Made by a program: the position numbers and the translations under genes. From Peribacillus saganii (lineage in GTDB: Bacteria > Bacillota > Bacilli > Bacillales > DSM-1321): DNA of 64,000 nucleotides. Positions within the stretch are counted from its first letter, which is position 1. Each line of letters begins with the position of its first letter. Below, in pieces: positions 8,477 through 17,998 of the stretch. The DNA lies in contig NZ_QVTE01000040.1 in the NCBI RefSeq assembly GCF_003429095.1, positions 23,278 to 87,277 of the forward strand, given 5' to 3'. The notes below the pieces were generated by a model. That model saw nothing but the letters and a program-made list of their open reading frames with translations. It was not told where the DNA came from and did no database searches.

Positions 8477-9529
8477 TTACTTCAAAAATTTAACACAAAC
8501 AGGGAATGGAACAGATACATTTGATTGGAGCAGAGTTAGCTTCCCTGACTCCCTGTCTCTTTTAAACAACACGATATTGCTTGTTTCCTGATTTGAGGCA
8601 ACAAGGAATTCCTCGGATGGATCAAGTACAAAATCTCTTGGCCATGCTCCTTCAGTTGAAGTATGTTCTACAAAAGAAAGCTTTCCATTATCTTGATTGA
8701 CATGAAATAGTGCTATGCTGTCGTGCCCCCGATTTGCCGCATATATATATCGGCCATCTGAAGATATATGAATCGCACTTCCTTGGTTATTTTTGGTAAA
8801 ATCATCAGGAATCGCTGATATATACTGCAATTCAGAAAAGGTCCCATTTTCCTGATCATATTCCAGCCCGATAACCTCAGAGCTTAGCTCTGTCATGACG
8901 TACGCGAATTTCCCATTAGGATGAAACACCAGATGCCTAGGCCCGCTCCCAGGAGTAAAGGTAAACGAATTTGCTTCGTGTAACGAATGCCCTGCTACTT
9001 TATATGTAATGAGCTTATCTATGCCTAAATCAATTGCAGCCACAAATTTTTCATCTGGAGTAAAGCCTGAATAATGAGCATGAGGTTTTTCCTGCCTCTC
9101 AGCATTTGGACCTGAACCTGTATGTTCTTTAACCGAAACAGCGGAAAAAATCGTACCATTCTCACTGTTCACAGCATAAGATTCAATTGTTCCTCTGTGA
9201 TAATTTGCTGTAACTGCCATGCTGTTATCCTTATTAATGCTCACATGGCAAGGTGAAGCGCCCATCGTAAAATGCTGATTAACAGCTTTCAGATCCCCAT
9301 TTGCGCTGTTAATGGTATAAGAAGCTATACCTCCATTTTCTCCGTTTTTTGCCACTGAATATAAAAATTTATTATCTTTGCTGATTGTTACATATGTAGG
9401 ATTTTCGAGCTCTGCAGCAGCTTTAACTTCTTGTAGTTCACCTTTTTCCGCATCGAGGGTAAAAGAATAAATTCCTTTGCTATCACCCTTTGTATACGTT
9501 CCGATATATCCTATGTATTTTTTCGGCAA
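8477..9529 (-). CDS. pgl: 6-phosphogluconolactonase, seven-bladed propeller lactonase family
   Basis: 350 residues of repeated beta-propeller blades (IGYIGTYTKG start; blade motifs NPTYVTISKDNKFLYSV, GASPCHVSINKDNS, KPHAHYSGFTPDEKFV, SGPRHLVFHPNGKFAYV, SAIHISSDGRYIYAANRG, WPRDFVLDPSEEFLVASNQ). This is the YkgB/Pgl family hydrolysing 6-phosphoglucono-1,5-lactone in the oxidative pentose phosphate pathway, cytoplasmic. Typical length. The GGAGG that precedes the ATG lies within TAAGGAGGTTATCTC read on the minus strand. Stands alone, divergent from glpK across about 300 nt. Confidence 0.9.
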   Translation of the reverse strand: MPKKYIGYIGTYTKGDSKGIYSFTLDAEKGELQEVKAAAELENPTYVTISKDNKFLYSVAKNGENGGIASYTINSANGDLKAVNQHFTMGASPCHVSINKDNSMAVTANYHRGTIESYAVNSENGTIFSAVSVKEHTGSGPNAERQEKPHAHYSGFTPDEKFVAAIDLGIDKLITYKVAGHSLHEANSFTFTPGSGPRHLVFHPNGKFAYVMTELSSEVIGLEYDQENGTFSELQYISAIPDDFTKNNQGSAIHISSDGRYIYAANRGHDSIALFHVNQDNGKLSFVEHTSTEGAWPRDFVLDPSEEFLVASNQETSNIVLFKRDRESGKLTLLQSNVSVPFPVCVKFLK

Positions 9530-11323
<1,794 letters not shown>

Positions 11324-11513
11324 TTAAATATTATATATCGAAACCTTAGCAGATTTATGGGATACACGGAAAAAGAAGAATTAATATGATTTCCACGGAA
11401 TTGTGGTCCGTTTTCAGTGAATTATTTTTATCAGCCCGGAATTGATATTTTTGCTTTATAGCGAATGTTATGGTTACTATAGTCGCAGCTAAGAACTAGA
11501 ACTGAAAAAATCA

Positions 11514-11572
11514 GAGACCATAAAAGCACTATCAATGCACTGATCTTGTTCTTTGATGGTCTCATTTTTCTT
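11514..11572 (+). promoter_or_regulatory. glpD leader terminator (probable GlpP antitermination target)
   Basis: GAGACCAT (11514-11521) pairs with ATGGTCTC (11556-11563), with further inner pairs AAAG/CTTT, followed by ATTTTTCTTTT. It sits about 80 nt before the glpD ribosome binding site, between the two genes, exactly where the GlpP-controlled terminator of Bacillus glpD lies. Control by GlpP plus glycerol 3-phosphate is inferred; glpP is not in the window. Confidence 0.7.
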
Positions 11573-11653
11573 TTACAAGCCATATGTTGGAGAGATACAG
11601 CTTTTGGGTACACCAATTATAGACAGATGTCACAGCAAAAGGAGGAGACCCTT

Positions 11654-13303
11654 ATGCGATTTTCAAATAAATTCCGAAACGAACAAATTGAACATTTAAA
11701 AAAGGAAAAGTTTGATGTAGTCGTTATTGGCGGCGGGATTACAGGTGCCGGTATCGCACTTGATGCTGCAAGCAGAGGATTGAAAGTAGCACTGGTGGAA
11801 ATGCAGGATTTTGCTTCAGGTACATCCAGCCGGTCTACCAAACTAGTACATGGCGGTCTTCGTTACTTAAAACAGTTAGAGGTCAAATTGGTCGCAGAAG
11901 TGGGGAAGGAAAGAGCAATTGTTTTTGAAAACGGGCCACATGTTACCACTCCGGAATGGATGCTTCTACCGTTACACAAAGGCGGAACGTTTGGCAAGTT
12001 TAGTACATCTATGGGCCTTCGAGTTTATGATTTTCTGGCAGGAGTGAAAAGGAGCGAACGAAGGAGAATGCTGGATGCCGCTGAAACTCTTTTACGTGAA
12101 CCACTATTGAAAAAATCAGGACTTAAAGGAGGGGGACTCTACGTTGAATACCGAACAGATGACGCCCGCTTAACAATAGAAGTAATGAAAGCTGCAGTTA
12201 ACAAAGGTGCAATTCCTCTAAATTACACCAAGGTTGAAAAACTTCTTTATCAAAACGGAAAAGCTGCAGGTGTGCAGGCTGAAGATTTGCTATCGGGAAC
12301 TAAGTTTAATATCTTTGGCAGGAAGATAATCAATGCTGCGGGTGCTTGGGTTGACTTTATCAGGGAGAAAGATGATTCAAAAACTGGTAAAACACTGAAG
12401 TTATCGAAAGGTGTGCACATTGTGATCGATCAGTCGAGGTTCCCGCTCAGGCAGGCCGTTTATTTTGATACCCCTGATGGCCGCATGATCTTTGCTATTC
12501 CAAGGAATGGCAAAGCATATGTCGGAACAACTGATACTTTTTATGATGGTGATCCTGCCATCCCAGCCATGACAGCGGCCGAACGGGATTATTTACTGGA
12601 AGCCATTCATTATATGTTTCCAGAAGCTGCTATTGCCCCAAATGATATCGAATCAAGCTGGGCTGGGGTGCGGCCGCTTATTTATGAAGAAGGGAAGAAC
12701 CCTTCCGAGATATCACGCAAAGATGAAATTTGGGAGTCGGTAACCGGGCTTGTAACCATTGCTGGCGGAAAATTGACCGGCTATCGCAAAATGGCAGAAA
12801 CCGTAGTAGATCTGGTTATCAACCAACTTGCAAGTGAAACGAATCGCTCCTACCCAAAAAGCAATACCAGGAATATGCCGATTTCCGGCGGTGAGGTCGG
12901 CGGCTCCGCGAATTTTCCAGAATTCATCAAAGAGCAAATTAAGAACGGTGTTAAGGCTGGATTATCTTCAATGGAATCAGAACAAATCATCCGCATGTAC
13001 GGTTCCAACGCACATCTTTTGTATAATATTTCACAAAGTGAACGGAATAGACATGTATTGCCTTTGAAACTATTTGCACAACTGCAATACGCACTAGACT
13101 ATGAAATGGCGGCAACTCCACTGGATTTCTTTTTTAGAAGGACGGGAGCACTGTTATTTGATATAGAAGCAGTTCAAAAATACAAAATGGCTGTGATCAA
13201 TTATTTTGCAGAATATTTTCATTGGAGCGAAAAAATAAAAGAGTACAGGGCTGCTGAATTGGATGCGGAAATAATCAACGCAACAAAATTGGGGGGAAAA
13301 TGA
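11654..13303 (+). CDS. glpD: Aerobic glycerol-3-phosphate dehydrogenase
   Basis: 549 residues. FAD dinucleotide motif VVIGGGITGAGIALDAASRG (about 20-40), then SSRSTKLVHGGLRYLKQ, substrate-region GGGLYVEYRTDDARL, INAAGAWVDF, YVGTTDT, and SSWAGVRPL, with the C-terminal helical cap. Membrane-associated enzyme oxidising glycerol 3-phosphate to dihydroxyacetone phosphate and feeding electrons to quinone. I chose ATG 11654 because AAGGAGGAG is 8 nt upstream and family alignment begins there; the frame runs further upstream but overlaps the leader terminator. Partner of glpK. Confidence 0.96.
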   Translation: MRFSNKFRNEQIEHLKKEKFDVVVIGGGITGAGIALDAASRGLKVALVEMQDFASGTSSRSTKLVHGGLRYLKQLEVKLVAEVGKERAIVFENGPHVTTPEWMLLPLHKGGTFGKFSTSMGLRVYDFLAGVKRSERRRMLDAAETLLREPLLKKSGLKGGGLYVEYRTDDARLTIEVMKAAVNKGAIPLNYTKVEKLLYQNGKAAGVQAEDLLSGTKFNIFGRKIINAAGAWVDFIREKDDSKTGKTLKLSKGVHIVIDQSRFPLRQAVYFDTPDGRMIFAIPRNGKAYVGTTDTFYDGDPAIPAMTAAERDYLLEAIHYMFPEAAIAPNDIESSWAGVRPLIYEEGKNPSEISRKDEIWESVTGLVTIAGGKLTGYRKMAETVVDLVINQLASETNRSYPKSNTRNMPISGGEVGGSANFPEFIKEQIKNGVKAGLSSMESEQIIRMYGSNAHLLYNISQSERNRHVLPLKLFAQLQYALDYEMAATPLDFFFRRTGALLFDIEAVQKYKMAVINYFAEYFHWSEKIKEYRAAELDAEIINATKLGGK

Positions 13304-13532
13304 GTTTCTTATAATAAAGCAGTTGGAAAAATAAAAATTAACTTCAGTTTTTGACATGGAAATCAAATCGGCACAAAAAATAAGCATCATCCTAGAAAAT
13401 AATGATTTAGAACTGTAACCATGGGGAAAAAATGACCCTTTAATTCCTCTTAACATCTTGATTTTTAGTTTCTAATGTTCAAAAGGCGGGAAGTATGAAC
13501 AAGAGAGAAGATTAGGAGGTCTTTGGCACTTT

Positions 13533-14186
13533 ATGATTTATCCAACAATATTTTTTAAATTACTTATCGGGCTTGTTGCCCTTGTTTTTGTGACTAGACT
13601 GTTAGGTAAAAAACATATGTCCCAGGTCACACCTTTTGATTTTGTTTATGCTTTGATTCTTGGAGGAACCGTTGAAGAAACCATTTACCATCAGGATCAT
13701 ACAATTCCGCAAATGCTCTTTTCGATAGCAGTCTGGGGTGTGCTGATTTATTCAGTTGAAAAACTTACGCAACGATTTGATAAATTAAGGCGCCCTTTAA
13801 AAGGAAGCAGCCAGATATTAATAAACGATGGAAAGGTTAGTATTAAAGAGCTTGAAAGAGCAAATCTTGAACTGGAAGAGCTAAGAGGTATGCTCCGCCA
13901 AAAAGATATTTTTTCATTAAAGTCCGTAAAATATGTATTTCTGGAAACGAGCGGTGAGATAAGTGTCATGAAATATAAAGACCAAGAGGAGACAGAAGAA
14001 CCGTCCATCCTATTGGTAGATGAAGGCCGTATATTGGAACACAATCTTGAAATTGCCGGTAAAGATACAGATTGGCTCATGAATGGCCTATCGAAAGAAG
14101 GAATCAGTGATATTAAAGATATTTATTATGCTGAGTGGTCGATACCTGAAGGATTTTTTATTAAAAAATTTGAGCATTGCATATAA
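13533..14186 (+). CDS. DUF421 (YetF-type) membrane protein
   Basis: 217 residues. Three N-terminal membrane helices (about 5-23, 33-50, 57-76) with the family motif TRLLGKKHMSQVTPFDFVYALILGG, then a cytoplasmic domain with the family segments LINDGKVSIKELERANLE, LRQKDIFSLKSVKYVFLETSGEISV and EPSILLVDEGRI. Spore-forming bacteria carry several paralogues; some (the SpoVA-operon type) bind the germinant receptor complex, but this one's role is unknown. A second DUF421 gene is at 61958. AGGAGG is 12 nt before the ATG, rather far. Confidence 0.85.
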   Translation: MIYPTIFFKLLIGLVALVFVTRLLGKKHMSQVTPFDFVYALILGGTVEETIYHQDHTIPQMLFSIAVWGVLIYSVEKLTQRFDKLRRPLKGSSQILINDGKVSIKELERANLELEELRGMLRQKDIFSLKSVKYVFLETSGEISVMKYKDQEETEEPSILLVDEGRILEHNLEIAGKDTDWLMNGLSKEGISDIKDIYYAEWSIPEGFFIKKFEHCI

Positions 14187-14260
14187 GAAAAGTTCAAGCT
14201 CCCTGTCTTAAGGAAGTACGCTTAAGATTGTCACGTACGCTGGAGCTAGACATCTGTACT
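14187..14260 (+). repeat. Dispersed repeat family A, short copy (copy 3)
   Basis: Starts right after the DUF421 stop with GAAAAGTTCAAGCTCCCTG and ends CGCTGGAGCTAGACATCTGT, the two termini of the long copies with the 200-300 nt interior missing. Confidence 0.65.
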
Positions 14261-14294
14261 TATTATGAAGGGTATTTTCTAACTCTAATAAAAC

Positions 14295-14322
14295 AAAAAT
14301 GCCAGCATCCAGGCTGGCGTTT
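14295..14322. terminator. Bidirectional terminator between DUF421 gene and tRNA-like gene
   Basis: GCCAGC (14301-14306) with GCTGGC (14313-14318), extended by T-G and A-T pairs, flanked by A5 and T4. Serves the plus-strand gene and, on the minus strand, is followed by ATTTTTGTTTT, ending the tRNA-like transcript. Confidence 0.7.
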
Positions 14323-14343
14323 TCAATTTATAGAAGGGCAAAA

Positions 14344-14429
14344 GGACTTGGCGGGACTTAAACCCGCAAAAAACACATGCAGTTTTTCTGGCAAACTGCC
14401 GGTTGCTCTGTTCTTTGAGCTACAAGCCC
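14344..14429 (-). tRNA. Degenerate tRNA-like gene, 86 nt
   Basis: Read on the minus strand: acceptor GGGCTTG pairs over 7 bp with CAAGTCC (one G-U); TA spacer; D arm GCTC/GAGC with an 8-nt loop lacking the GG pair; T arm GCGGG/CCCGC with loop TTTAAGT (normal TTCAA altered to TTTAA). The anticodon arm is abnormal: GCAGTTT pairs with AAACTGC over 7 bp with loop GCCAGAA (nominal anticodon CAG, but C instead of U at position 33), followed by an 11-nt T-rich variable segment. No encoded CCA. A terminator follows. It may be a decayed tRNA or a functional tRNA-like RNA, as known for tRNA-Other of B. cereus; I cannot compare sequences. Confidence 0.55.
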
Positions 14430-14494
14430 TATATACAGTTTTTGCTGGTTAGAGAAAAATATACCTAAGAATTACATAAACATAAATTCGTTAA

Positions 14495-15157
14495 CTAATC
14501 CCGGACAAATTGGTCCAATGCACTGCGGATTGAGTCAGACCCGTTTAATAACTCAAAAGTTTTTCCCTGTAAATCTTCACGGCTAAGGGCTTTGACAATC
14601 ACACCGGCAACATCTTCACGGGTGATGCTGTTCTCATTGCTTTCTGTTATTTTTTCCTGAATCAGAACCTGGCCGGTTTCCGGTTCATTTACTAATCTTC
14701 CTGGACGAATAATTGTATAATTTAGCTTAGAACGCCTCAAATGATCATCTGCCAGCTTTTTTGCAATGTAATAGTGCCGCATTGAATACGGACCATCTTC
14801 AGGATTGTCCGTATTTTTGGCACTGACCATGATAAAACGTTTTATATTCTGCCTTTCGGCTTCATCAATCGTCTTAATCGCACCCCAAAGATCTATTAAC
14901 ATCGTCTTGTCAGCACCTGTATGCCCTCCTGAACCAGCAGTAAAGACCACAGTATCGATTCCTGCAAAAGCGTGTGCAATATTGCCTTCCAAGTCACCAA
15001 GAACTGTTTTGGCTGCCCCCAATTCTTTGATGTCACCCATTTGTTCTTCGCTTCGCAGCATTGCGGTAACGATATGCTCTGTTTGAGAAAGCTTCTTAAT
15101 AAGATGCCTCGCAATCTGGCCGTTGGCACCAACAATCAATATATTCATTTTCTTCAC
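14495..15157 (-). CDS. NAD(P)-binding SDR-type protein (YhfK-like)
   Basis: 220 residues of the atypical short-chain dehydrogenase NAD(P)H-binding family. Glycine-rich nucleotide motif VGANGQIARHLIKKL at residues 8-22, then DTVVFTAGSGGHTG, KRFIMVSAKNTDN, YYIAKKLADDHLRRS (YxxxK catalytic-type pair) and YTIIRPGRLVNEP. Resembles B. subtilis YhfK. Substrate unknown; related proteins act as NADPH sensors or sugar-nucleotide epimerases. Ends 66 nt upstream of the tRNA-like gene on the same strand, so read-through into it is possible. Confidence 0.85.
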   Translation of the reverse strand: MKKMNILIVGANGQIARHLIKKLSQTEHIVTAMLRSEEQMGDIKELGAAKTVLGDLEGNIAHAFAGIDTVVFTAGSGGHTGADKTMLIDLWGAIKTIDEAERQNIKRFIMVSAKNTDNPEDGPYSMRHYYIAKKLADDHLRRSKLNYTIIRPGRLVNEPETGQVLIQEKITESNENSITREDVAGVIVKALSREDLQGKTFELLNGSDSIRSALDQFVRD

Positions 15158-15268
15158 CGTCCTTTTTTTATTTTTAAAGTATACAAACCAATGATATTGT
15201 GTTTTTACTGATTATGTACAATAATTTGATTAATGTATTGAATAAATAGTTAATGAAGGTGACTGTCA

Positions 15269-16174
15269 GTGATAGAATTTTTGAGCATTCTGCTGCCGAT
15301 CTTCGGCGTTTTTGTTTTGGGATTCATTGGCCAAAAGAAATTCCAGTTTGATATTAAAGGTATTTCAACCATGGCTCTCTATTTAATGTCTCCTTTTCTG
15401 ACATTCCGCACCTTCTATAATACTGAGTTTGATCTCAGCCACTTGTATCTTGCTGTTTATATTTTTGCTTTATGTGGTTCACTTATACTGGTGGTTTATG
15501 TGGTTTCGTTCTTCAGGAAGTATTCAGTGACCGAAACATGCGGAATGATTCTTGCTTCCTCCTTTATGAATAATGGAAATTATGGAACTCCTGTTGTCTT
15601 CCTTTTATTTGGTGCTGCCGGGCTTGATTATGCGATCATGCTCATGGTCCTCCAACAAATGGTTATGAGTACAATTGGCATTTATTTTGCTGCAAAGGGG
15701 AGTCCGGGGAGCAATGGGTTTCAAACTTCCATTCAAGCTCTTTGGAAGATGCCAATTATATACGGCGGTATTGCCGGGACGCTATTGCATTACCTCCATA
15801 TCCCATTGGGAAGCTCAGTAATGGAAGCTGTTAACATGGTAGCCGATGCTGCCATTCCAACAATAATGATTACACTCGGCATGCAGCTTGCAAATATTTC
15901 GGTGAAACACCTGGTCAAAGAGAAGCTATCACTTTCCTTAACCATTAGACTAGCGATTTCTCCTGTCATAGCGTTTTTATTAACAATGATGCTGCCAGTG
16001 GATGAAATGGTGAAACAAATAATGATAGTGTTAGCTGCAATGCCGACAGCTGCTAACACAACGATGCTGGCTCTGCAGTTTAATACGGAGGCTGAATTTG
16101 TATCAAGTGCCACATTTATAAGCACCGTCTTAAGTTTAGTAACTTTGCCGCTAGTCTTTTGGATTGTACTATAA
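15269..16174 (+). CDS. AEC family transporter (auxin efflux carrier type)
   Basis: 301 residues with about ten predicted membrane helices in two five-helix halves. Family features: ILLPIFGVFVLGFIGQKK start, FMNNGNYGTPVVFLLFG in helix 4, and near the end MLALQFNTEAEFVSSATFISTVLSLVTLP. Such carriers export or import organic anions such as malate; specificity unknown. GTG start preceded by GAAGGTGA 6 nt upstream. Divergent from the YhfK-like gene with a 110-nt shared promoter region. Confidence 0.87.
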   Translation: MIEFLSILLPIFGVFVLGFIGQKKFQFDIKGISTMALYLMSPFLTFRTFYNTEFDLSHLYLAVYIFALCGSLILVVYVVSFFRKYSVTETCGMILASSFMNNGNYGTPVVFLLFGAAGLDYAIMLMVLQQMVMSTIGIYFAAKGSPGSNGFQTSIQALWKMPIIYGGIAGTLLHYLHIPLGSSVMEAVNMVADAAIPTIMITLGMQLANISVKHLVKEKLSLSLTIRLAISPVIAFLLTMMLPVDEMVKQIMIVLAAMPTAANTTMLALQFNTEAEFVSSATFISTVLSLVTLPLVFWIVL

Positions 16175-16345
16175 GTAAGAAAATGATAGAGACATAAAAA
16201 GTGTTTGAAAATTTTGAAATATTTCTCGGGAAAGCGCAGGATCTGACAATTTCAAAACAGCAGTGTCATTCTGTGTAAAACAAAACAAATTTATAGCGAT
16301 TTTTGTCTAATAATCGGTTGCTGTTCCTACACAAAGGCGAAACGT

Positions 16346-16373
16346 TTGTTGTTTAATATCAGCCTGCTATAAT
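16346..16373 (+). promoter_or_regulatory. Probable sigma-A promoter
   Basis: TTGTTG (16346-16351), 16-nt spacer, TATAAT (16368-16373), about 40 nt before the ATG of the next small gene. Confidence 0.6.
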
Positions 16374-16413
16374 AAACCTAATGATTATTTCCATTAAGGC
16401 AGGAGGTATAAAA

Positions 16414-16821
16414 ATGCTAAAAACGTCCATTAAACTGGTGAAAGAACAACAAATAAATGCAATGCTGAACAAAATGGTAGAAAAATCTTTTGAACAGCTT
16501 GTGGCAGAACCGATGCTGCTATGTTTAGACTGCAGTGATGTTGACATATATATGGCAATTTCCAGCAATGAAGAATTAGAGGATAACATAAAAGAAAATT
16601 TTGAGCTTGATGAATTTGGAGATGTAAAGGATGCAAAGACCTACGATCAGCTGTTGGATGAGCTGCAGGAATATTTCGTCCAGCTTCATGTGGAAAGCGG
16701 CCGCTTTGATTATTTCCCTGCTGGCTCATATAAAGTTAACGGCGAAGATAGAACCAGCGACACAGAAATGCTGGGTCCAAAAGGAATATTCTTTGCCCCG
16801 TTTGAAGACGCTAGAAACTAG
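16414..16821 (+). CDS. Hypothetical acidic protein, 135 aa
   Basis: 135 residues, alpha/beta, acidic in the middle (SSNEELEDNIKENFELDEFGDVKD) with a C-terminal segment YKVNGEDRTSDTEMLGPKGIFF. No signal peptide, membrane segment or family I recognise. Start fixed by AGGAGG 7 nt before ATG 16414; a sigma-A promoter lies immediately upstream and a terminator downstream, so it is a well-defined monocistronic gene. Confidence 0.75.
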   Translation: MLKTSIKLVKEQQINAMLNKMVEKSFEQLVAEPMLLCLDCSDVDIYMAISSNEELEDNIKENFELDEFGDVKDAKTYDQLLDELQEYFVQLHVESGRFDYFPAGSYKVNGEDRTSDTEMLGPKGIFFAPFEDARN

Positions 16822-16881
16822 GATATCGAATTATAGGGATTGTCTTGCAGTTTATAAAGCTAACAAAAACGTTCCCGCCAT

Positions 16882-16928
16882 AAAACCTTGCCCGTTTTGA
16901 AAAAATAGGGTGAGGTTTTTTATTTTTT
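16882..16928 (+). terminator. Rho-independent terminator
   Basis: 12-bp stem AAAACCTTGCCC (16882-16893) with GGGTGAGGTTTT (16908-16919, two G-U), then TTATTTTTTTT. Confidence 0.85.
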
Positions 16929-16960
16929 TTAATGGAGCCTCGATTACCCCCAAAAAAGGG

Positions 16961-17060
16961 TTACTGTCCAAAGAGAGTCATTTACTTGCCACGATAAAGG
17001 CTTTACTGTTCAAAGCCAGGAAATACTTGCTGAATTCGATAATTACTTGCCAAACAGATA
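16961..17060 (+). repeat. Imperfect tandem repeat of about 41 nt, 2.5 units
   Basis: Units start TTACTGTCCAAAGAG (16961) and TTACTGTTCAAAGCC (17003), each followed about 26 nt later by TACTTGC; a partial third unit starts TTACTTGCCAAACAG (17043). In the gene-free stretch between two terminated genes. Confidence 0.4.
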
Positions 17061-17218
17061 ATTTTTGATCTGAGAGTACATCCTGTTTTCATCAAAGCAC
17101 AATCTTTATTAAATTTAAATTTTCCGAAAAAAGGACTTTCCTTTTATAAAGAGCCGTATTATACTGTATTATAACAGATGTCATATTAAATTATTGTTAT
17201 ACAAAAGGAGGAAGTAAT

Positions 17219-17347
17219 ATGAAAAAAACAAATGAATTTAAAATGCAAACACAAAAGCAGTGTCCAGAATGTGGTGAAAAATTTCACGAACATCACGAAT
17301 CCTTTTTAATGGAATGTGACCGCTGCCTTTCAAAAAGAGAAGAATAG
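17219..17347 (+). CDS. Small zinc-ribbon protein, 42 aa (YhfH-like)
   Basis: 42 codons: CPECGEKFHEHHE then CDRCLSKRE, a CxxC...CxxC zinc ribbon like the YhfH family of very small Bacillus proteins. ATG 17219 has AAAGGAGG 8 nt upstream, and a strong terminator follows directly, so a real gene although tiny. Function unknown. Confidence 0.75.
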   Translation: MKKTNEFKMQTQKQCPECGEKFHEHHESFLMECDRCLSKREE

Positions 17348-17360
17348 ATGCGATGGACGG

Positions 17361-17397
17361 GAGCTGAGCCCATTTGGGCCGGCTCTTTTTTGTTTTT
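17361..17397 (+). terminator. Terminator of the small zinc-ribbon gene
   Basis: GAGCTGAGCCC (17361-17371) with GGGCCGGCTC (17376-17385), one bulge, followed by T6. Confidence 0.8.
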
Positions 17398-17481
17398 CAG
17401 TATTCAAAAACAATCTGTTTTTTTATCATTCATTGGTAATGATACATATATATAATGGTTGAAAGGGAAGGGGGAGGTACA

Positions 17482-17931
17482 TTGCCGAATAAAAACGTTG
17501 ATGATTATCTGCAAGAAGGGATATACGGTAAAAAAGAGCTCAAGCCGGAAGAACGGAAGAGGTTTCTTGGCACACTTCGGGAGCGCGTCGTGCTTGCTCT
17601 GACTCAGGCTCAAGTAATGGAAAAAAACATTTATCCGGAAGCAGAACAGGCAATGAAGGCTAATCCGCAGGCTTATATATTAATCAATGGCAATCTTGAT
17701 TTTTCCTATCAAATCAAATACATTAAAGCGGCAAATAAGCATGGCCTTAAATACACAATTGTTAATAACACTGAACACAACTCTGACATCGGCTTGCTGA
17801 TTGCTTATGATCATGCCGTGGATAAACCGGAAATCTTTATAAGCAGAAAAACAACAGCCGGCACAGTTTCAAAAAAGCCGGCCAGAAAAGGGTTGTTCCA
17901 AAAGATAAAAAGTGTATTTTCTAAATCATGA
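17482..17931 (+). CDS. yueI: YueI family protein (DUF1694)
   Basis: 149 residues from TTG 17482, chosen because GGGGGAGG is 5 nt upstream. Family signatures: VDDYLQEGIYGKKELKPEERKRFLGTLRERVV, then AYILINGNLDFSYQIKYIKAANKHG and NSDIGLLIAYDHAVDKP. The C-terminus adds a basic tail (KKPARKGLFQKIKSV). Cytoplasmic; function not established. Its convergent neighbour is a YueF-like permease, and the two genes are also close in B. subtilis, which supports both calls. Confidence 0.82.
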   Translation: MPNKNVDDYLQEGIYGKKELKPEERKRFLGTLRERVVLALTQAQVMEKNIYPEAEQAMKANPQAYILINGNLDFSYQIKYIKAANKHGLKYTIVNNTEHNSDIGLLIAYDHAVDKPEIFISRKTTAGTVSKKPARKGLFQKIKSVFSKS

Positions 17932-17933
17932 AG

Positions 17934-17970
17934 ATGGCAGCCTCATATTTTAGGGCTGCCACTTTCTTTT
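17934..17970 (+). terminator. Terminator of yueI
   Basis: GGCAGCC (17936-17942) with GGCTGCC (17954-17960), then ACTTTCTTTT. Confidence 0.7.
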
Positions 17971-17998
17971 CCGCAGAAGAAGCCTTGCTGCGGTTCTT

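Noticed and set aside
11546..11653. N-terminal extension of GlpD
   Set aside because: The frame is open but overlaps the leader terminator; ATG 11654 has a strong ribosome binding site and matches the family start.
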